A DNA stretch of 64,000 nucleotides from an uncultured Flavobacteriales bacterium (GTDB taxonomy: Bacteria > Bacteroidota > Bacteroidia > Flavobacteriales > BACL11), in NCBI GenBank assembly GCA_949372805.1, contig CASIBH010000006.1:1-64000 (forward strand), given 5' to 3'. Shown piece after piece: positions 37,267-48,915 of the stretch. How positions within the stretch are numbered: position 1 is the stretch's first letter; every line of letters starts with the position of its first letter. Under the pieces are notes generated by a model. That model had not been told where the DNA came from and made no database searches. It saw only the letters and a list, made by a program, of their open reading frames with translations. The translations under genes and the position numbers were made by a program.

Positions 37267-39634
37267 ATATAAGTGTTTAAATACTGAATGTGCTAATGAG
37301 TTTTCGGCAATTGAATTAAATAATTGCCCAAAATGTAATGGAGTAGAAATTATTTCAAATGGTTATTCTGATGAATTAATACTAAAAAAATTAAAAAGAA
37401 AAGCTCTATTAATATGGCTTGCTGTTTTGAGCCCTTTAATAATTATGGTTTTTGTTTTGTCTTCTACAGCTTTTGGTGTTTTCGGCGAGCTTCCTACATT
37501 TGATCAGCTTGAAAACCCACAAAATAATTGGGCTACAGAAATAATTTCCGAAGATAGCGTTGTCTTGGGTAAATATTTTTACGAAAACAGAAGTCTTATT
37601 AAAAGAAGTCAGATCCCCGACCACTTTGTTAACGCCCTGCTTGCAACGGAAGACATAAGATTTAGAGAACATTCGGGTATAGATTTTAAAGCTCTGGCAA
37701 GAGCTGTTTTTGGAGCACTAACTTTTAGTAAGCAAAGTGGGGGGGCAAGTACTATTACTCAACAGCTTTCAAAAATGCTTTTTACAAAGAAACCAGCTTC
37801 GGGATTAGATAGAATTAAGCAAAAACTTAAGGAGTGGATTATTGCTGTAAGACTTGAAAGAAGATATACTAAAGATGAAATCCTTATCATGTATTTAAAC
37901 AGATTTGATTGGGTAAATAATGCTGTGGGAATAAAATCAGCATCTAAGGTTTATTTTAATAAAGATGTAGAAAACCTTTCTGTATCAGAGAGCGCAATGT
38001 TTGTTGGAATGTTAAAAAACCCCTCTTTATTTAATCCAAATAGAAGGCTTGAAATAACACAAGAAAGAAGAAATATAGTTTTATCTCAGATGAAAAAATA
38101 TAATTTTATAAATGACTCTACTTTTAATTCATGTGTAGACCAGCCAATTTTTTTAGATTTTAAAAAAGAGAGTCACACACAAGGTCTTGCACCATATTTT
38201 AGAGAGTTTCTAAGAGAAAAAATGAAGGGATGGTGTAAGGCTAATTCTAAGCCTGATGGAAGTAATTATAATTTATATACAGATGGATTAAAAATATACA
38301 CTACAATTAATTCTAGATTACAGGGATTCGCCGAAGAAGCAACTACAATTCATATGTCTAACCTTCAAGAAGACTTCTATAGGCATTGGGACGGTTATAC
38401 AAACGCTCCATTTCCTGAAGATTTTGAGCAAGAGCAAATAGACCCTATTATGCAACAGGCCATGAAAAGATCTGAGCGATATAAAAAGCTTAAGTCGTCA
38501 GGATTTAAAATTGAAAAAATAGAAGAAATTTTTGATAAAAAAGTTCAAATGTCTTTATTTTCATGGAAAGGAAGGATTGACACTATTCTTTCTCCAAGAG
38601 ACTCTTTATTATACAGTAAATATTTTATTCATTCTGGCATGATGAGTATGAATCCAAATACTGGATATGTAAAAGCATATGTAGGAGGGATCAATTATGA
38701 AAACTTTCAGTATGACCACGTTACTCAAGGTAAGAGACAGGTTGGTTCAACATTTAAGCCATTTCTATATTCTTTGGCTATTCAAGAGGGGTACTCCCCA
38801 TGCTATGAAGTTCCAAATGTGCCTGTTGTTTTTGATAAACATAAATATAGGTTAGAAAAAGATTGGGCTCCTAAAAATTCAGGAGGAGAAGATTTAGAGG
38901 GGTTAACTTTAACACTAAAATATGGTTTAGCAAATTCAATTAATACAATAACAGCTTTTATTATGAAGCAGTTTGGGCCCCACGCAGTGGTTGATTTAGC
39001 TAAAAAAATTGGTATTCAGAGTAAAATTTTAGCAGTTCCGTCTTTGTGTTTAGGAACTTTTGATTTATCTGTTTATGAAATGGTTGGAGCTTACTCAACA
39101 TTTGCTAATAAAGGAGTTTGGGTTGAGCCAATATTTATTACCAGAATTGAAGATAAAAATGGTGTTATTATTGATGAGTTTTCACCAAAAACCGTTGAAG
39201 CTATGAGTGAAAAAACAGCAGATGTTATGGTAAGACTTTTACAGGGTGTTGTTGATGGTGTATATAGTCCCACAGCAAAAAAGAAAACAGGAACAGGTGT
39301 TAGGTTAAGATACAAGTATGGTTTTAAGAACGAGATTGGAGGGAAAACTGGAACAACACAAAACCAATCAGATGGATGGTTTATGGGAATAACTCCAAAT
39401 TTAGTTACTGGAGTTTGGGCCGGTTGTGAAGACAGAAGTATTCATTTTAGAGACATTCAGTTTGGTCAAGGCGCAAATATGGCTTTACCTATTTTTGCTG
39501 AATACATGCAAAGAGTTTATGCTGACACTGCAAATTCAAAAGTATTTCCTGAGAAGTTTAATATTTCCAGAGCGATTGATTTACAATTAGAGTGTGACGA
39601 AACAAATTCATTAATTCAAGAGGAAGAGTTTTAA
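37259..39634 (+). CDS. Class A penicillin-binding protein (PBP1A-like) with N-terminal zinc-ribbon-like motif
   Basis: GT51 motifs [36 protein letters not shown] motifs [21 protein letters not shown]-terminus [23 protein letters not shown]. Confidence 0.9.
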   Translation: MNKYKCLNTECANEFSAIELNNCPKCNGVEIISNGYSDELILKKLKRKALLIWLAVLSPLIIMVFVLSSTAFGVFGELPTFDQLENPQNNWATEIISEDSVVLGKYFYENRSLIKRSQIPDHFVNALLATEDIRFREHSGIDFKALARAVFGALTFSKQSGGASTITQQLSKMLFTKKPASGLDRIKQKLKEWIIAVRLERRYTKDEILIMYLNRFDWVNNAVGIKSASKVYFNKDVENLSVSESAMFVGMLKNPSLFNPNRRLEITQERRNIVLSQMKKYNFINDSTFNSCVDQPIFLDFKKESHTQGLAPYFREFLREKMKGWCKANSKPDGSNYNLYTDGLKIYTTINSRLQGFAEEATTIHMSNLQEDFYRHWDGYTNAPFPEDFEQEQIDPIMQQAMKRSERYKKLKSSGFKIEKIEEIFDKKVQMSLFSWKGRIDTILSPRDSLLYSKYFIHSGMMSMNPNTGYVKAYVGGINYENFQYDHVTQGKRQVGSTFKPFLYSLAIQEGYSPCYEVPNVPVVFDKHKYRLEKDWAPKNSGGEDLEGLTLTLKYGLANSINTITAFIMKQFGPHAVVDLAKKIGIQSKILAVPSLCLGTFDLSVYEMVGAYSTFANKGVWVEPIFITRIEDKNGVIIDEFSPKTVEAMSEKTADVMVRLLQGVVDGVYSPTAKKKTGTGVRLRYKYGFKNEIGGKTGTTQNQSDGWFMGITPNLVTGVWAGCEDRSIHFRDIQFGQGANMALPIFAEYMQRVYADTANSKVFPEKFNISRAIDLQLECDETNSLIQEEEF

Positions 39635-39635
39635 T

Positions 39636-40331
39636 ATGATAAATAAAGAAGTAAAAACAATTAAAGAAGCAGTTTTTGGTGTTGAGAGTGGAATGACATT
39701 TATGTTTGGAGGCTTTGGTTTGTGTGGAATTGCAGAAAAATCAATACTAGAACTTTCTAGCCTAAACATAAATAATTTAACCTGTGTCTCAAATAACGCA
39801 GGAATAGATGACTTTGGCCTCGGATTACTTTTAAAAAGAAGACAAATAAAAAAAATGATTTCATCTTATGTTGGAGAAAATGAAGAGTTTGAAAGACAGA
39901 TGTTAAGCGGAGAGCTTGATGTTGAATTAATACCTCAGGGAACTTTAGCTGAAAGATGTAGGGCAGGAGGAGCCGGAATACCTGCTTTTTATACCCCTGC
40001 AGGCCACGGAACAGAAGTTGCAATAGGTAAGGAAGAAAGAACTTTTAATGGTAAGCCGCATATTTTAGAGAAAGCATTAGTTGCAGATTTTTCATTTGTT
40101 AAGGCCTGGAAAGGAGATAATGCTGGAAATTTAATTTTTAAAGGAACAGCTAGAAATTTCAACCCACTAATGGCTATGGCTGGTAAAATTACTGTGGCTG
40201 AAGTTGAAGAACTTGTTCCAATTGGTGAGCTTGATCCAAACCAAATTCACACACCAGGAATTTTTGTTCAGAGAATTATAAAATGCGATAATTTTGAAAA
40301 GAGAATTGAAAATCTCACAACAATAAACTAA
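39636..40331 (+). CDS. 3-oxoacid CoA-transferase subunit A
   Basis: [46 protein letters not shown]. Confidence 0.92.
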   Translation: MINKEVKTIKEAVFGVESGMTFMFGGFGLCGIAEKSILELSSLNINNLTCVSNNAGIDDFGLGLLLKRRQIKKMISSYVGENEEFERQMLSGELDVELIPQGTLAERCRAGGAGIPAFYTPAGHGTEVAIGKEERTFNGKPHILEKALVADFSFVKAWKGDNAGNLIFKGTARNFNPLMAMAGKITVAEVEELVPIGELDPNQIHTPGIFVQRIIKCDNFEKRIENLTTIN

Positions 40332-40987
40332 TGGCTTTAGACAAAAACGGAATCGCAAAAAGAATTGCTCAAGAGCTACAGAATAATACTTATGTTAATT
40401 TAGGAATAGGTATCCCTACTCTTATTGCAAACTATATTCCAAAAGATATAAACGTTGTTTTTCAATCCGAAAATGGTATTTTAGGAATGGGTCCTTTTCC
40501 TAAAAAAGGTCAAGAAGACCCTGACTTAATAAATGCTGGAAAACAAACAATTACTTCTGAGCCAGGAGCAGTTATTTTTGACTCTGCAATGTCTTTTGCA
40601 ATGATAAGGGGAGGTCATGTTCAGTTAACTGTTTTAGGTGCGATGGAAGTGTCTGAAAATGGAGATATTGCTAATTGGAAAATACCAGGAAAGATGGTTA
40701 AAGGAATGGGGGGGGCAATGGACTTAGTTGCTTCTTCAGAAAATATTATTGTTGCAATGACTCATACTAATAGAAAAGGAATGAGTAAGCTTTTAAAAAA
40801 GTGTTCTCTACCAATTACAGGAATTAATTGTGTGAAGAAAATCATTACTGATTTGGCTGTTATTGATGTTACCAGCAGAGGGTTTAAGCTTATTGAAAGA
40901 GCCCCAGGGGTATCGGTGGAGGATATAATTAATTCTACTGATGCAAAATTAATTATTAATGGAGAAATATTAGAGATGAGTCTTTAA
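40331..40987 (+). CDS. 3-oxoacid CoA-transferase subunit B
   Basis: VNLGIGIPTLIANYI, SENGILGMGPFP, catalytic-type VFQSENG. Confidence 0.92.
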   Translation: MALDKNGIAKRIAQELQNNTYVNLGIGIPTLIANYIPKDINVVFQSENGILGMGPFPKKGQEDPDLINAGKQTITSEPGAVIFDSAMSFAMIRGGHVQLTVLGAMEVSENGDIANWKIPGKMVKGMGGAMDLVASSENIIVAMTHTNRKGMSKLLKKCSLPITGINCVKKIITDLAVIDVTSRGFKLIERAPGVSVEDIINSTDAKLIINGEILEMSL

Positions 40988-42780
40988 ACTTTTATTCCTT
41001 TTTTTTCTAAATGTTTTTTTATATCCTCTGTTTTTCCCTCAGGGACAGCATCAATTAATTTTTGAGTGTATGTTGTTTTAGGCTTATTATATATTTGGTC
41101 AGCATCTCCCATTTCTTCAATTTTACCATCTTGCATTACAACCATACGATCACTCATATATTTTACAACTGATAAATCATGTGAAATAAAAATATATGTT
41201 AATTCAAACTCATCTTTTAATTCATTTAAAAGATTTAAAACTTGAGCCTGTACTGAAACATCAAGTGCAGAAACAGATTCATCGCAGATAATAAACTTTG
41301 GATTTACTGCGAGAGCTCTAGCAATTCCAATTCTCTGTCTTTGGCCTCCAGAAAATTCATGAGGGTATCTATAGAAATGTGCTGGGTCTAAACTAACTCT
41401 TTCTAAAAGTTGTTCAACCCTCTTTTTCCTTTCCTCGTCAGAATCTAATATGTTATGAACTTGCATTGGCTCCATTATTGCGTTTCCAATGGTCATTCTA
41501 GGGTTTAAAGAAGAGTATGGGTCTTGAAAAATAATTTGAACTTCTTTTCTAAAGAGTCTTAGCTCTTCAGCATTCATTAAAGAAATGTCTTTGCCTTTAT
41601 AAATCATCTCTCCTGAAGTAGGCTCCTCTAATCTTAAGATAGTTCTTCCTGTAGTAGTTTTACCACAGCCAGATTCGCCAACTAACCCAAGAGTTTCACC
41701 AGGGTAAACATCAAATGAAATATCATCAACAGCTTTTACATGACTACTAATTCCCCCAAAAAAACCATTTCTTATTGGAAAGTATGTTTTTAAGTTTTTG
41801 ATTTTTAAGATAGGTTGTTTTATAAAAAGTTTGTCTTGCTTTTCTTTTCTTATTTTATCAGGAATAATAAGTTTTTTGGTAAAATCCTCAACAGAAACAT
41901 TATTATCAATTATTCTTCCAGAAGAATCAATATTCATAAAATCGGAAACTGTTGGCAGAAAGGTATACCTTTTGTTTAACGGCGGTCTACAAGCCAAAAG
42001 CCCTTTTGTATAAGGGTGTTTAGGATTGGTGAAAATTTCCCAAACATTTCCCTGCTCTACAATTTTCCCTTTATACATTACTACAACTTTATCGGCAAGT
42101 TCTGCAATTACTCCCAAATCATGAGTAATAAACATAATCCCCATATTATGTTCTTTTTGAAGATTGCTCATTAGTTGAAGAATAGTTTTTTGGACAGTTA
42201 CATCAAGAGCTGTTGTTGGTTCGTCCGCTATCATAACAGAAGGTTTGCAGCTCATAGCCATCGCTATCATTACTCTTTGTTTTTGACCTCCAGATATTTG
42301 ATGAGGGTATGTGCTGTAAATTCTTTCTGGATCTGGAAGTTGAACTTGTCGAAATAAATCTATAGTTAATTTTTTAGCATCTTTTTTGTTTATATTTTGG
42401 TGTAGCATTATCGCTTCGAGTACTTGATCCCCACATGTAAAAACAGGATTCAATGATGTCATTGGTTCTTGAAATATCATAGCAATATCTTTACCTCGAT
42501 ATTCTCTAATACCCTCTTCTGAAAGAGAAAGAAGATCAACAGGATCTTTATCTTTTTGATGAAAAACTATTTCTCCACCACTAATTATGCCTGGAGGAGA
42601 TGGAATTAATCTCATAGCAGAAAGAGATGTCACTGACTTTCCTGAGCCGGATTCACCTACAATTCCTATTGTTTCACCTTTGTTTAAAGTAAAGCTTATA
42701 TCATTTACAGCCTTTACAGTTTTTCCTTCAGTGTGAAACTCAGTAACGAGGTTTTTAAATTCTAATAATTTTTCTTTCAT
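40984..42780 (-). CDS. Oligopeptide/dipeptide-type ABC transporter ATPase with two fused NBDs
   Basis: Two Walker A ([16 protein letters not shown]), two signatures ([16 protein letters not shown]). Confidence 0.9.
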   Translation of the reverse strand: MKEKLLEFKNLVTEFHTEGKTVKAVNDISFTLNKGETIGIVGESGSGKSVTSLSAMRLIPSPPGIISGGEIVFHQKDKDPVDLLSLSEEGIREYRGKDIAMIFQEPMTSLNPVFTCGDQVLEAIMLHQNINKKDAKKLTIDLFRQVQLPDPERIYSTYPHQISGGQKQRVMIAMAMSCKPSVMIADEPTTALDVTVQKTILQLMSNLQKEHNMGIMFITHDLGVIAELADKVVVMYKGKIVEQGNVWEIFTNPKHPYTKGLLACRPPLNKRYTFLPTVSDFMNIDSSGRIIDNNVSVEDFTKKLIIPDKIRKEKQDKLFIKQPILKIKNLKTYFPIRNGFFGGISSHVKAVDDISFDVYPGETLGLVGESGCGKTTTGRTILRLEEPTSGEMIYKGKDISLMNAEELRLFRKEVQIIFQDPYSSLNPRMTIGNAIMEPMQVHNILDSDEERKKRVEQLLERVSLDPAHFYRYPHEFSGGQRQRIGIARALAVNPKFIICDESVSALDVSVQAQVLNLLNELKDEFELTYIFISHDLSVVKYMSDRMVVMQDGKIEEMGDADQIYNKPKTTYTQKLIDAVPEGKTEDIKKHLEKKGIKV

Positions 42781-42817
42781 ATTGATTTCAACTTATTGTT
42801 AAAAATAATTCTTTTAA

Positions 42818-43516
42818 TTAAAAATTTATAATGTTCATCTTAAAAAGATCTGACAAATGTTTTTTTAAATGGGTCTTAACAGTATTAATATCTATTTTTA
42901 CACCTAGCTCCTTTTCTAGAGAAGTAACATTTTTGTCAGCAATCCCACATGGTATGATATTTCCAAAATATGATAAATCAGAGTTAATATTAAAGGCAAA
43001 TCCATGCATGCTTACCCACCTGCTAGTTCTTACACCAAGAGCACAGATTTTTCTAGGGTTACTTGATAAAACATCAATCCAAACGCCTGTTTCCCCATCA
43101 GATCTTTCTGCTACGATATTATATTCTTTAAGTGTAAGAATAACAGCCTCTTCCAGCAAGCGAAGATATTTATGTATATCAGTAAAAAAATTCTCTAAGT
43201 CAAGAATAGGATATCCAACAATTTGACCAGGGCCATGATAAGTTATATCTCCCCCTCTATTTGTATTCACAAATGTTGCTCCTCTTGATTTAAGGAAAAT
43301 TTCATCTACTAAGAGATTACTACTGTTCCCACTTTTACCCAAAGTATAAACGTGTGGGTGCTCACAAAACAATAAAAAATTTTCTGTTCTTACTTCTGTT
43401 TTTTGTTTTCTATTATTAGATTTTACACTAATTATTTTATTGAAAATTTCTTCTTGGAAATTCCAAGCTTCTTTGTAATCAATTAAACCAAGGTCTCTAA
43501 ATTTTACATCTTGCAC
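42818..43516 (-). CDS. lipB: Octanoyltransferase (lipoyl synthesis)
   Basis: NRGGDITYHGPGQIVGYPILDL, IDVLSSNPRKICALGVR, HGFAFNIN. Confidence 0.93.
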   Translation of the reverse strand: MQDVKFRDLGLIDYKEAWNFQEEIFNKIISVKSNNRKQKTEVRTENFLLFCEHPHVYTLGKSGNSSNLLVDEIFLKSRGATFVNTNRGGDITYHGPGQIVGYPILDLENFFTDIHKYLRLLEEAVILTLKEYNIVAERSDGETGVWIDVLSSNPRKICALGVRTSRWVSMHGFAFNINSDLSYFGNIIPCGIADKNVTSLEKELGVKIDINTVKTHLKKHLSDLFKMNIINF

Positions 43517-44538
43517 TATTTAATATTTGCTAGTTTATCTTTTAGAAAATTAATCACATCTATCTCAATTGCATCTACCTCATTTAACTCGGATAAAAAC
43601 CATGAAACCCAATCTCCAAAATTAATTAAGTACAAAGAGTTTTCTAAATTAGAGTTCCCTTGGCTATAAATGTCAAATATATCGTTTGTAAACTCTGAAA
43701 TAACAGTTTTATTTATATCCATTCTCACTTGATTTCTTTTAAGATCTGATTTGTTTCTAAGGAAAATTACCGCAAGGTTTTCAGTATTTGTTCTCCACCC
43801 TAAAAGCTCATTATGGTTCATTTCCGGGACAACATGATGCCAACAAAGACATTTGCTATTTTCATTTAGTTGTTGTCTAAACCTAATTGCAACACCTTCA
43901 TATCCCGAAGCAACATAAATTACGGGTGTTTTTTTATATAAACTTTTTGCCAAATTTTTTGCTTCAGTTTTAATCTTTTCAGCTTGAGAATCTAAGAGAG
44001 AAATACTGTTTTTAAGGGAGTTTTTAAAATCAGAATTAATAAGATTATAATGTTGAAAAATGTAAAATAGTTGAGTAAATGAATAAGCAAACATCGCTCT
44101 TGGAGGTTGCCCCCCAGGTATGATAATATGATTTATATTGTTTTCTTCAGCGATAGATTTTAATTTTCCTGCAGAAGTTACAATCGCAATCTCTGCCCCT
44201 TTACTTATGCATAATTCTAAAGCGCTTAAAGTTTCTTCCGTATTTCCAGAATATGAAGAAGCTATTACTAAAGTATTTTTGTTAACAAAGTTTGGAATAG
44301 AATAATCCTTTGAGCAAGAAATAGGAATAGTTATTTCAGAAGACAAAACATCTGATAGAATTGATCCTCCGATTCCACTGCCACCTAAACCGCAGATTAG
44401 AATATTTTTAATCTTATTTTCTGCAGCTTTAAAAGAGGATGTTTCCCCAATCCTAACCGCCTCTCTTAATTGGTCTGTAAAAGAGCTGATATAATCATTC
44501 ATTTTCATTGTTAAATGGGTTTTTTTAATTGAGATCAA
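43516..44538 (-). CDS. Bifunctional phosphoglucose/phosphomannose isomerase-like SIS protein
   Basis: ILICGLGGSGIGGSILSDVL, SSYSGNTEETLSALE, PEMNHNELLGW. Confidence 0.85.
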   Translation of the reverse strand: MISIKKTHLTMKMNDYISSFTDQLREAVRIGETSSFKAAENKIKNILICGLGGSGIGGSILSDVLSSEITIPISCSKDYSIPNFVNKNTLVIASSYSGNTEETLSALELCISKGAEIAIVTSAGKLKSIAEENNINHIIIPGGQPPRAMFAYSFTQLFYIFQHYNLINSDFKNSLKNSISLLDSQAEKIKTEAKNLAKSLYKKTPVIYVASGYEGVAIRFRQQLNENSKCLCWHHVVPEMNHNELLGWRTNTENLAVIFLRNKSDLKRNQVRMDINKTVISEFTNDIFDIYSQGNSNLENSLYLINFGDWVSWFLSELNEVDAIEIDVINFLKDKLANIK

Positions 44539-44588
44539 TAATACAAAATTATAGGAAGAAGAATTTATATATTTACAAAAAAAATAAT

Positions 44589-46094
44589 ATGTCTACAGAT
44601 TTTTCAGAACAAGAAATCGTTAGAAGAGAGTCTCTTCAAAAGCTTATAGATTTAGGTATAGATTGCTATCCTGCTGAACTCTTTAATATAAATAATAGTT
44701 CAAAAAATATCTTAGAAAATTATAAAGAAGGACAGACTTTAGAGGTTACTATCGCGGGACGAATAATGACAAGAAGAATCATGGGAAAAGCTTCTTTTGT
44801 TGAGCTTCAAGATTCAGAAGGTAAAATCCAGCTATATTTAAATAGAGATGAAATATGTCCTGAAGAAGATAAAACAATGTATAACCAGGTTTTTAAAAAG
44901 CTTCTTGATATTGGAGATATAATTGGGGTTAGTGGAAATATTTTTATAACTCAAGTTGGTGAAATATCAGTTATGGTAAAATCATTAACTGTTTTGTCAA
45001 AATCACTCAGACCACTACCATTGCCAAAAACTGATCCAGACGGAAATGTTTTTGATGCATTTACTGATCCTGAGAAAAGATATAGGCAAAGGTATGTTGA
45101 TCTAGTAGTAAACCCTCATATTAAAGAAGCTTTTATTCAAAGAACAATTCTAACAAACTCTATGAGGGAGTATTTAAACTCAAAAGAATACTTAGAAGTG
45201 GAAACACCAATACTTCAACCTTTATATGGTGGAGCTGCAGCTAGACCATTTAAAACACATCACAACACTTTAGATATGGATCTTTATCTAAGGATTGCAA
45301 ATGAGCTATATTTAAAAAGGTTAATAGTTGGAGGTTTTGATGGTGTGTATGAGTTTTCAAAAGATTTTAGAAATGAAGGAATGAGTCGTTTTCACAACCC
45401 TGAGTTTACTCAGATGGAACTATATGTTGCTTATAAAGACTATAATTGGATGATGGATTTAGTTGAAGAAATGGTTGAGAAAATAGCTATAGATATTCAT
45501 GGGGAAACCAAAGTTACTGTTGGGGAGAATATTATAAACTTTAAGCGACCTTGGAAAAGATATACGATGTATGAAGCAATTGAACACTTTGCAAAAGTTG
45601 ATATTTCTCAAATGCAAGAGGAAGAGCTAGCAAAGACTGCTAAAAAACTTGGAGTTAATATTGATTCGTCAATGGGAAGAGGGAAACTAATTGATGAGAT
45701 TTTTGGCCATTACTGTGAACCAAAACTTATACAACCTACATTTATTACAGATTATCCACTTGAAATGTCCCCACTTGCTAAAAAGCATAGATCTAAAAAT
45801 GGTTTAGTTGAGAGATTTGAGGCTGTTTGTAATGGAAAAGAGATTTGCAATGCTTTTTCAGAACTCAACGACCCAATTGATCAAAGAAAAAGATTTTCAG
45901 ATCAATTTGAATTAGCAAAGAGAGGTGATGAAGAAGCTATGCAACTTGATGAAGATTTTTTACGAGCACTTGAATATGGTATGCCACCTACCGCAGGGCT
46001 TGGTATTGGAATAGATCGACTTGCTATGATAATGACAAATAGTAACTCTATACAAGATGTTTTGTTTTTCCCGCAAATGAAAAAAGAAAAATAA
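44589..46094 (+). CDS. lysS: Lysyl-tRNA synthetase (class II)
   Basis: RQRYVDLVVNP, EVETPILQPLYGGAAARPF, FRNEGMSRFHNPEFTQMELY, GIGIDRLAMIMTN. Confidence 0.95.
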   Translation: MSTDFSEQEIVRRESLQKLIDLGIDCYPAELFNINNSSKNILENYKEGQTLEVTIAGRIMTRRIMGKASFVELQDSEGKIQLYLNRDEICPEEDKTMYNQVFKKLLDIGDIIGVSGNIFITQVGEISVMVKSLTVLSKSLRPLPLPKTDPDGNVFDAFTDPEKRYRQRYVDLVVNPHIKEAFIQRTILTNSMREYLNSKEYLEVETPILQPLYGGAAARPFKTHHNTLDMDLYLRIANELYLKRLIVGGFDGVYEFSKDFRNEGMSRFHNPEFTQMELYVAYKDYNWMMDLVEEMVEKIAIDIHGETKVTVGENIINFKRPWKRYTMYEAIEHFAKVDISQMQEEELAKTAKKLGVNIDSSMGRGKLIDEIFGHYCEPKLIQPTFITDYPLEMSPLAKKHRSKNGLVERFEAVCNGKEICNAFSELNDPIDQRKRFSDQFELAKRGDEEAMQLDEDFLRALEYGMPPTAGLGIGIDRLAMIMTNSNSIQDVLFFPQMKKEK

Positions 46095-46096
46095 GA

Positions 46097-47827
46097 TTAC
46101 TCTTTAGAGAACAATTTATTTGTTTTTTCTTTACCGATTAATTTTACAATTTCAGACCTTTTACTTTTCATTAAATTTTCAAATGATCCATAATTTTGTA
46201 TTATTTTATCTACTGTTTTAGGTCCTATTCCATTAATTTTTTCTAGCTCAGAAGAGATGCTGTTGAGGGATCTTTTCTTTCTATGATGATTGATAGCAAA
46301 CCTATGAGCTTCATTTCTTAACTGCTGAATTAATTTTAAACTAGAAGACCTTTTATCTAGGTATATTGGAGTGTTATCATTTGGAAAGTAAATTTCTTCA
46401 AGTCTTTTCGCAATACCAATAATTGCAATTTTACCATAAACTTTTAATTCTTTTAAACTTTTAATAGCCGAGCTGAGCTGTCCTTTCCCTCCATCAATAA
46501 CAATTAGCTGAGGAAGGCTTTTTTTTTCTTTTAATAATCTTCTATACCTTCTTAATACAATCTCTTCCATTGAAGCGTAGTCGTCAGGCCCTACAACTGT
46601 TTTAATATTATAGTGTCTATAATCTTTTTTACTTGGAACACCTTTTTTAAAAACAACGCAAGAAGCTGTTGGATTTGATCCTTGAAAATTAGAGTTATCA
46701 AAACACTCAATATGGATAGGTGTTTCTTTTAAATGAAGATCTTGTTTTATTTTTTGAAGAACAATTGATTTATTTGACTTAGTTAGATTTAAAGCCTGTC
46801 TTTTTTTCTTCTCTAGCTGCATATATTTTGCATTACGAAGAGAAAGATCAATTAATTTTTTCTTCTCTCCTTGCGCTGGTATTATAATTTTTACTTTCCC
46901 CCAAATATTAATTATTTTATTTGAAGAGTAAATAAAAGTAGAAACACTATTAAATCTAATTCTTAAATCCGTGATAACAAACTGTAAAATTTCTTCATCG
47001 CTTTCTGATAATTTTTTTTTAATTTCAACTGTATGAGACTGTATAATAGCACCAGTGGTTATTTTTAAATAATTTACAAATGCATTTTTTTCATCTGAAA
47101 TAATTGTAAAAACATCTACATTATTAATTTTTGAGCTTACTATTGAAGATTTTGATTGATAGTTTGTTAAAAGATTTAGTTGTTCTTTTATTTTTTGAGC
47201 ATTTTCGAATTCCATTTTATCTGCATGCATCATCATTTTATCTTTAAGGTAAGAAATAACACTTTTGATATCTCCTTTTAAGATTTTACGAATTTGACTT
47301 ATTGTTTCTAAATACTTTTCTTTTGATTCAGGTTTTTTTTCTTTTCCCAGATATGTAAATGGAGTCCAGCCATTGTCATAAAATATCTCAGAGAAAAAAT
47401 TTAAAAGAACATTCACTACATATGTTGACATATAGGGGCCAAAGTATTCTGAACCATCTTTAATGACTTTTCTTGTTTGAAACACCCTTGGAAACTCTTC
47501 TTTTTTAATACATATCCAGGGGTATGATTTGTCATCTTTAAGCAGTATGTTGTATTTAGGCTGATGTTTTTTTATTAAATTATTCTCCAATAAAAGGGCG
47601 TCTATTTCAGTTTCAACTAAAATATATTTAAAGTCATAAATTTTGCTTACAAGAATTTTTGTTTTTAAATTATCGTGATTTTTTGTAAAATATGATGAAA
47701 CCCGTCGCTTTAAATTTTTTGCTTTTCCTATATATATAATTTTACCGATATCATCATAGTAGTTATACACTCCAGGAGTTGAAGGCAATCTTTTTATAGC
47801 GCTTTTTAAATGTTCTTTGTAATCCAT
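46097..47827 (-). CDS. uvrC: Excinuclease ABC subunit C
   Basis: GIY-YIG LPSTPGVYNYYDDIGKIIYIGKAKNLKRRVSSYF; VIDGGKGQLSSA; C-terminal HhH. Confidence 0.95.
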   Translation of the reverse strand: MDYKEHLKSAIKRLPSTPGVYNYYDDIGKIIYIGKAKNLKRRVSSYFTKNHDNLKTKILVSKIYDFKYILVETEIDALLLENNLIKKHQPKYNILLKDDKSYPWICIKKEEFPRVFQTRKVIKDGSEYFGPYMSTYVVNVLLNFFSEIFYDNGWTPFTYLGKEKKPESKEKYLETISQIRKILKGDIKSVISYLKDKMMMHADKMEFENAQKIKEQLNLLTNYQSKSSIVSSKINNVDVFTIISDEKNAFVNYLKITTGAIIQSHTVEIKKKLSESDEEILQFVITDLRIRFNSVSTFIYSSNKIINIWGKVKIIIPAQGEKKKLIDLSLRNAKYMQLEKKKRQALNLTKSNKSIVLQKIKQDLHLKETPIHIECFDNSNFQGSNPTASCVVFKKGVPSKKDYRHYNIKTVVGPDDYASMEEIVLRRYRRLLKEKKSLPQLIVIDGGKGQLSSAIKSLKELKVYGKIAIIGIAKRLEEIYFPNDNTPIYLDKRSSSLKLIQQLRNEAHRFAINHHRKKRSLNSISSELEKINGIGPKTVDKIIQNYGSFENLMKSKRSEIVKLIGKEKTNKLFSKE

Positions 47828-47916
47828 TATTAGTTGAATATTCTTAAATTTAAAAAAGTAAAAAAGTTTTTTAAGTGCATGTAAATATAGTACTTTTGAA
47901 TATTAATTTTAAATTT

Positions 47917-48912
47917 ATGAGACTTGCAATTGTCGGCGCCACTGGATTAGTAGGTCGTCAAATTATAGATGTTATTATTGAAAGAGATTTTTTTTTCTCA
48001 GAGCTTATTTTAGTTGCTTCTGATAAATCAGTTGGAAAAAAAATCGAATTAAAAAATAAAACATTTTTTATTTACTCAGCAGCAGAAATGCTTGAAATGA
48101 AGCCAGATTTGGCTCTTTTTTCTGCAGGCTCTGAGGTTTCAAAAGAACTTGCTCCAATGCTTAATGCTATTGGATGTAAGGTTATTGATAACTCTTCTTT
48201 TTGGAGAATGAATAAGAAATATAAGTTAATAATACCCGAAATAAATGGTGAAAAATTATCTTCTAAAGATATGATAATTTCAAATCCAAATTGTTCCACT
48301 ATTCAGCTTTTAGTTGTTTTAGCTCCAATTCATAAGAAATACAATATAGAACGAGTAGTTGTTTCTACTTATCAATCTGTTTCTGGTTCCGGAAAAAAAG
48401 CTATTAACCAATTAGATGATGAAGAAAAAGGGAAAACTGGAGACATGGCCTATCCTTACCCAATCTATAGAAATGCCATACCACATATTGATTTTTTTGA
48501 AGAAAACGGATACACCAGAGAGGAGATGAAGATTATAAATGAAACTCATAAAATATTAGACTCAAATATTCAAATAACAACAACAGCGGTTAGAATTCCC
48601 GTAGACGGAGGGCATAGCGAGAGTGTTAATATATTACTGTCCAATGAATTTGAAATTGAAAAAATTAAAAATGAAATTTCAAATATTGTTGGCGTAACTC
48701 TTAAAGATGATATTGAAAAAAGTATATACCCAATGCCTCTTTTTTCTAAAGGTTTAGACGATGTTTTTGTTGGAAGAATTAGAAGAGATTTTTCTCAATC
48801 TAAATCTTTAAACATGTGGATTGTTTCTGACAACTTAAGAAAGGGGGCGGCAACTAATACTGTTCAAATTGCTGAGTATTTAGTCGAACATAACCTTATT
48901 AAAACGTATTAA
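47917..48912 (+). CDS. asd: Aspartate-semialdehyde dehydrogenase
   Basis: RLAIVGATGLVGRQI, SNPNCSTIQLLVVLAP, YQSVSGSGKKA. Confidence 0.94.
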   Translation: MRLAIVGATGLVGRQIIDVIIERDFFFSELILVASDKSVGKKIELKNKTFFIYSAAEMLEMKPDLALFSAGSEVSKELAPMLNAIGCKVIDNSSFWRMNKKYKLIIPEINGEKLSSKDMIISNPNCSTIQLLVVLAPIHKKYNIERVVVSTYQSVSGSGKKAINQLDDEEKGKTGDMAYPYPIYRNAIPHIDFFEENGYTREEMKIINETHKILDSNIQITTTAVRIPVDGGHSESVNILLSNEFEIEKIKNEISNIVGVTLKDDIEKSIYPMPLFSKGLDDVFVGRIRRDFSQSKSLNMWIVSDNLRKGAATNTVQIAEYLVEHNLIKTY

Positions 48913-48915
48913 TTC

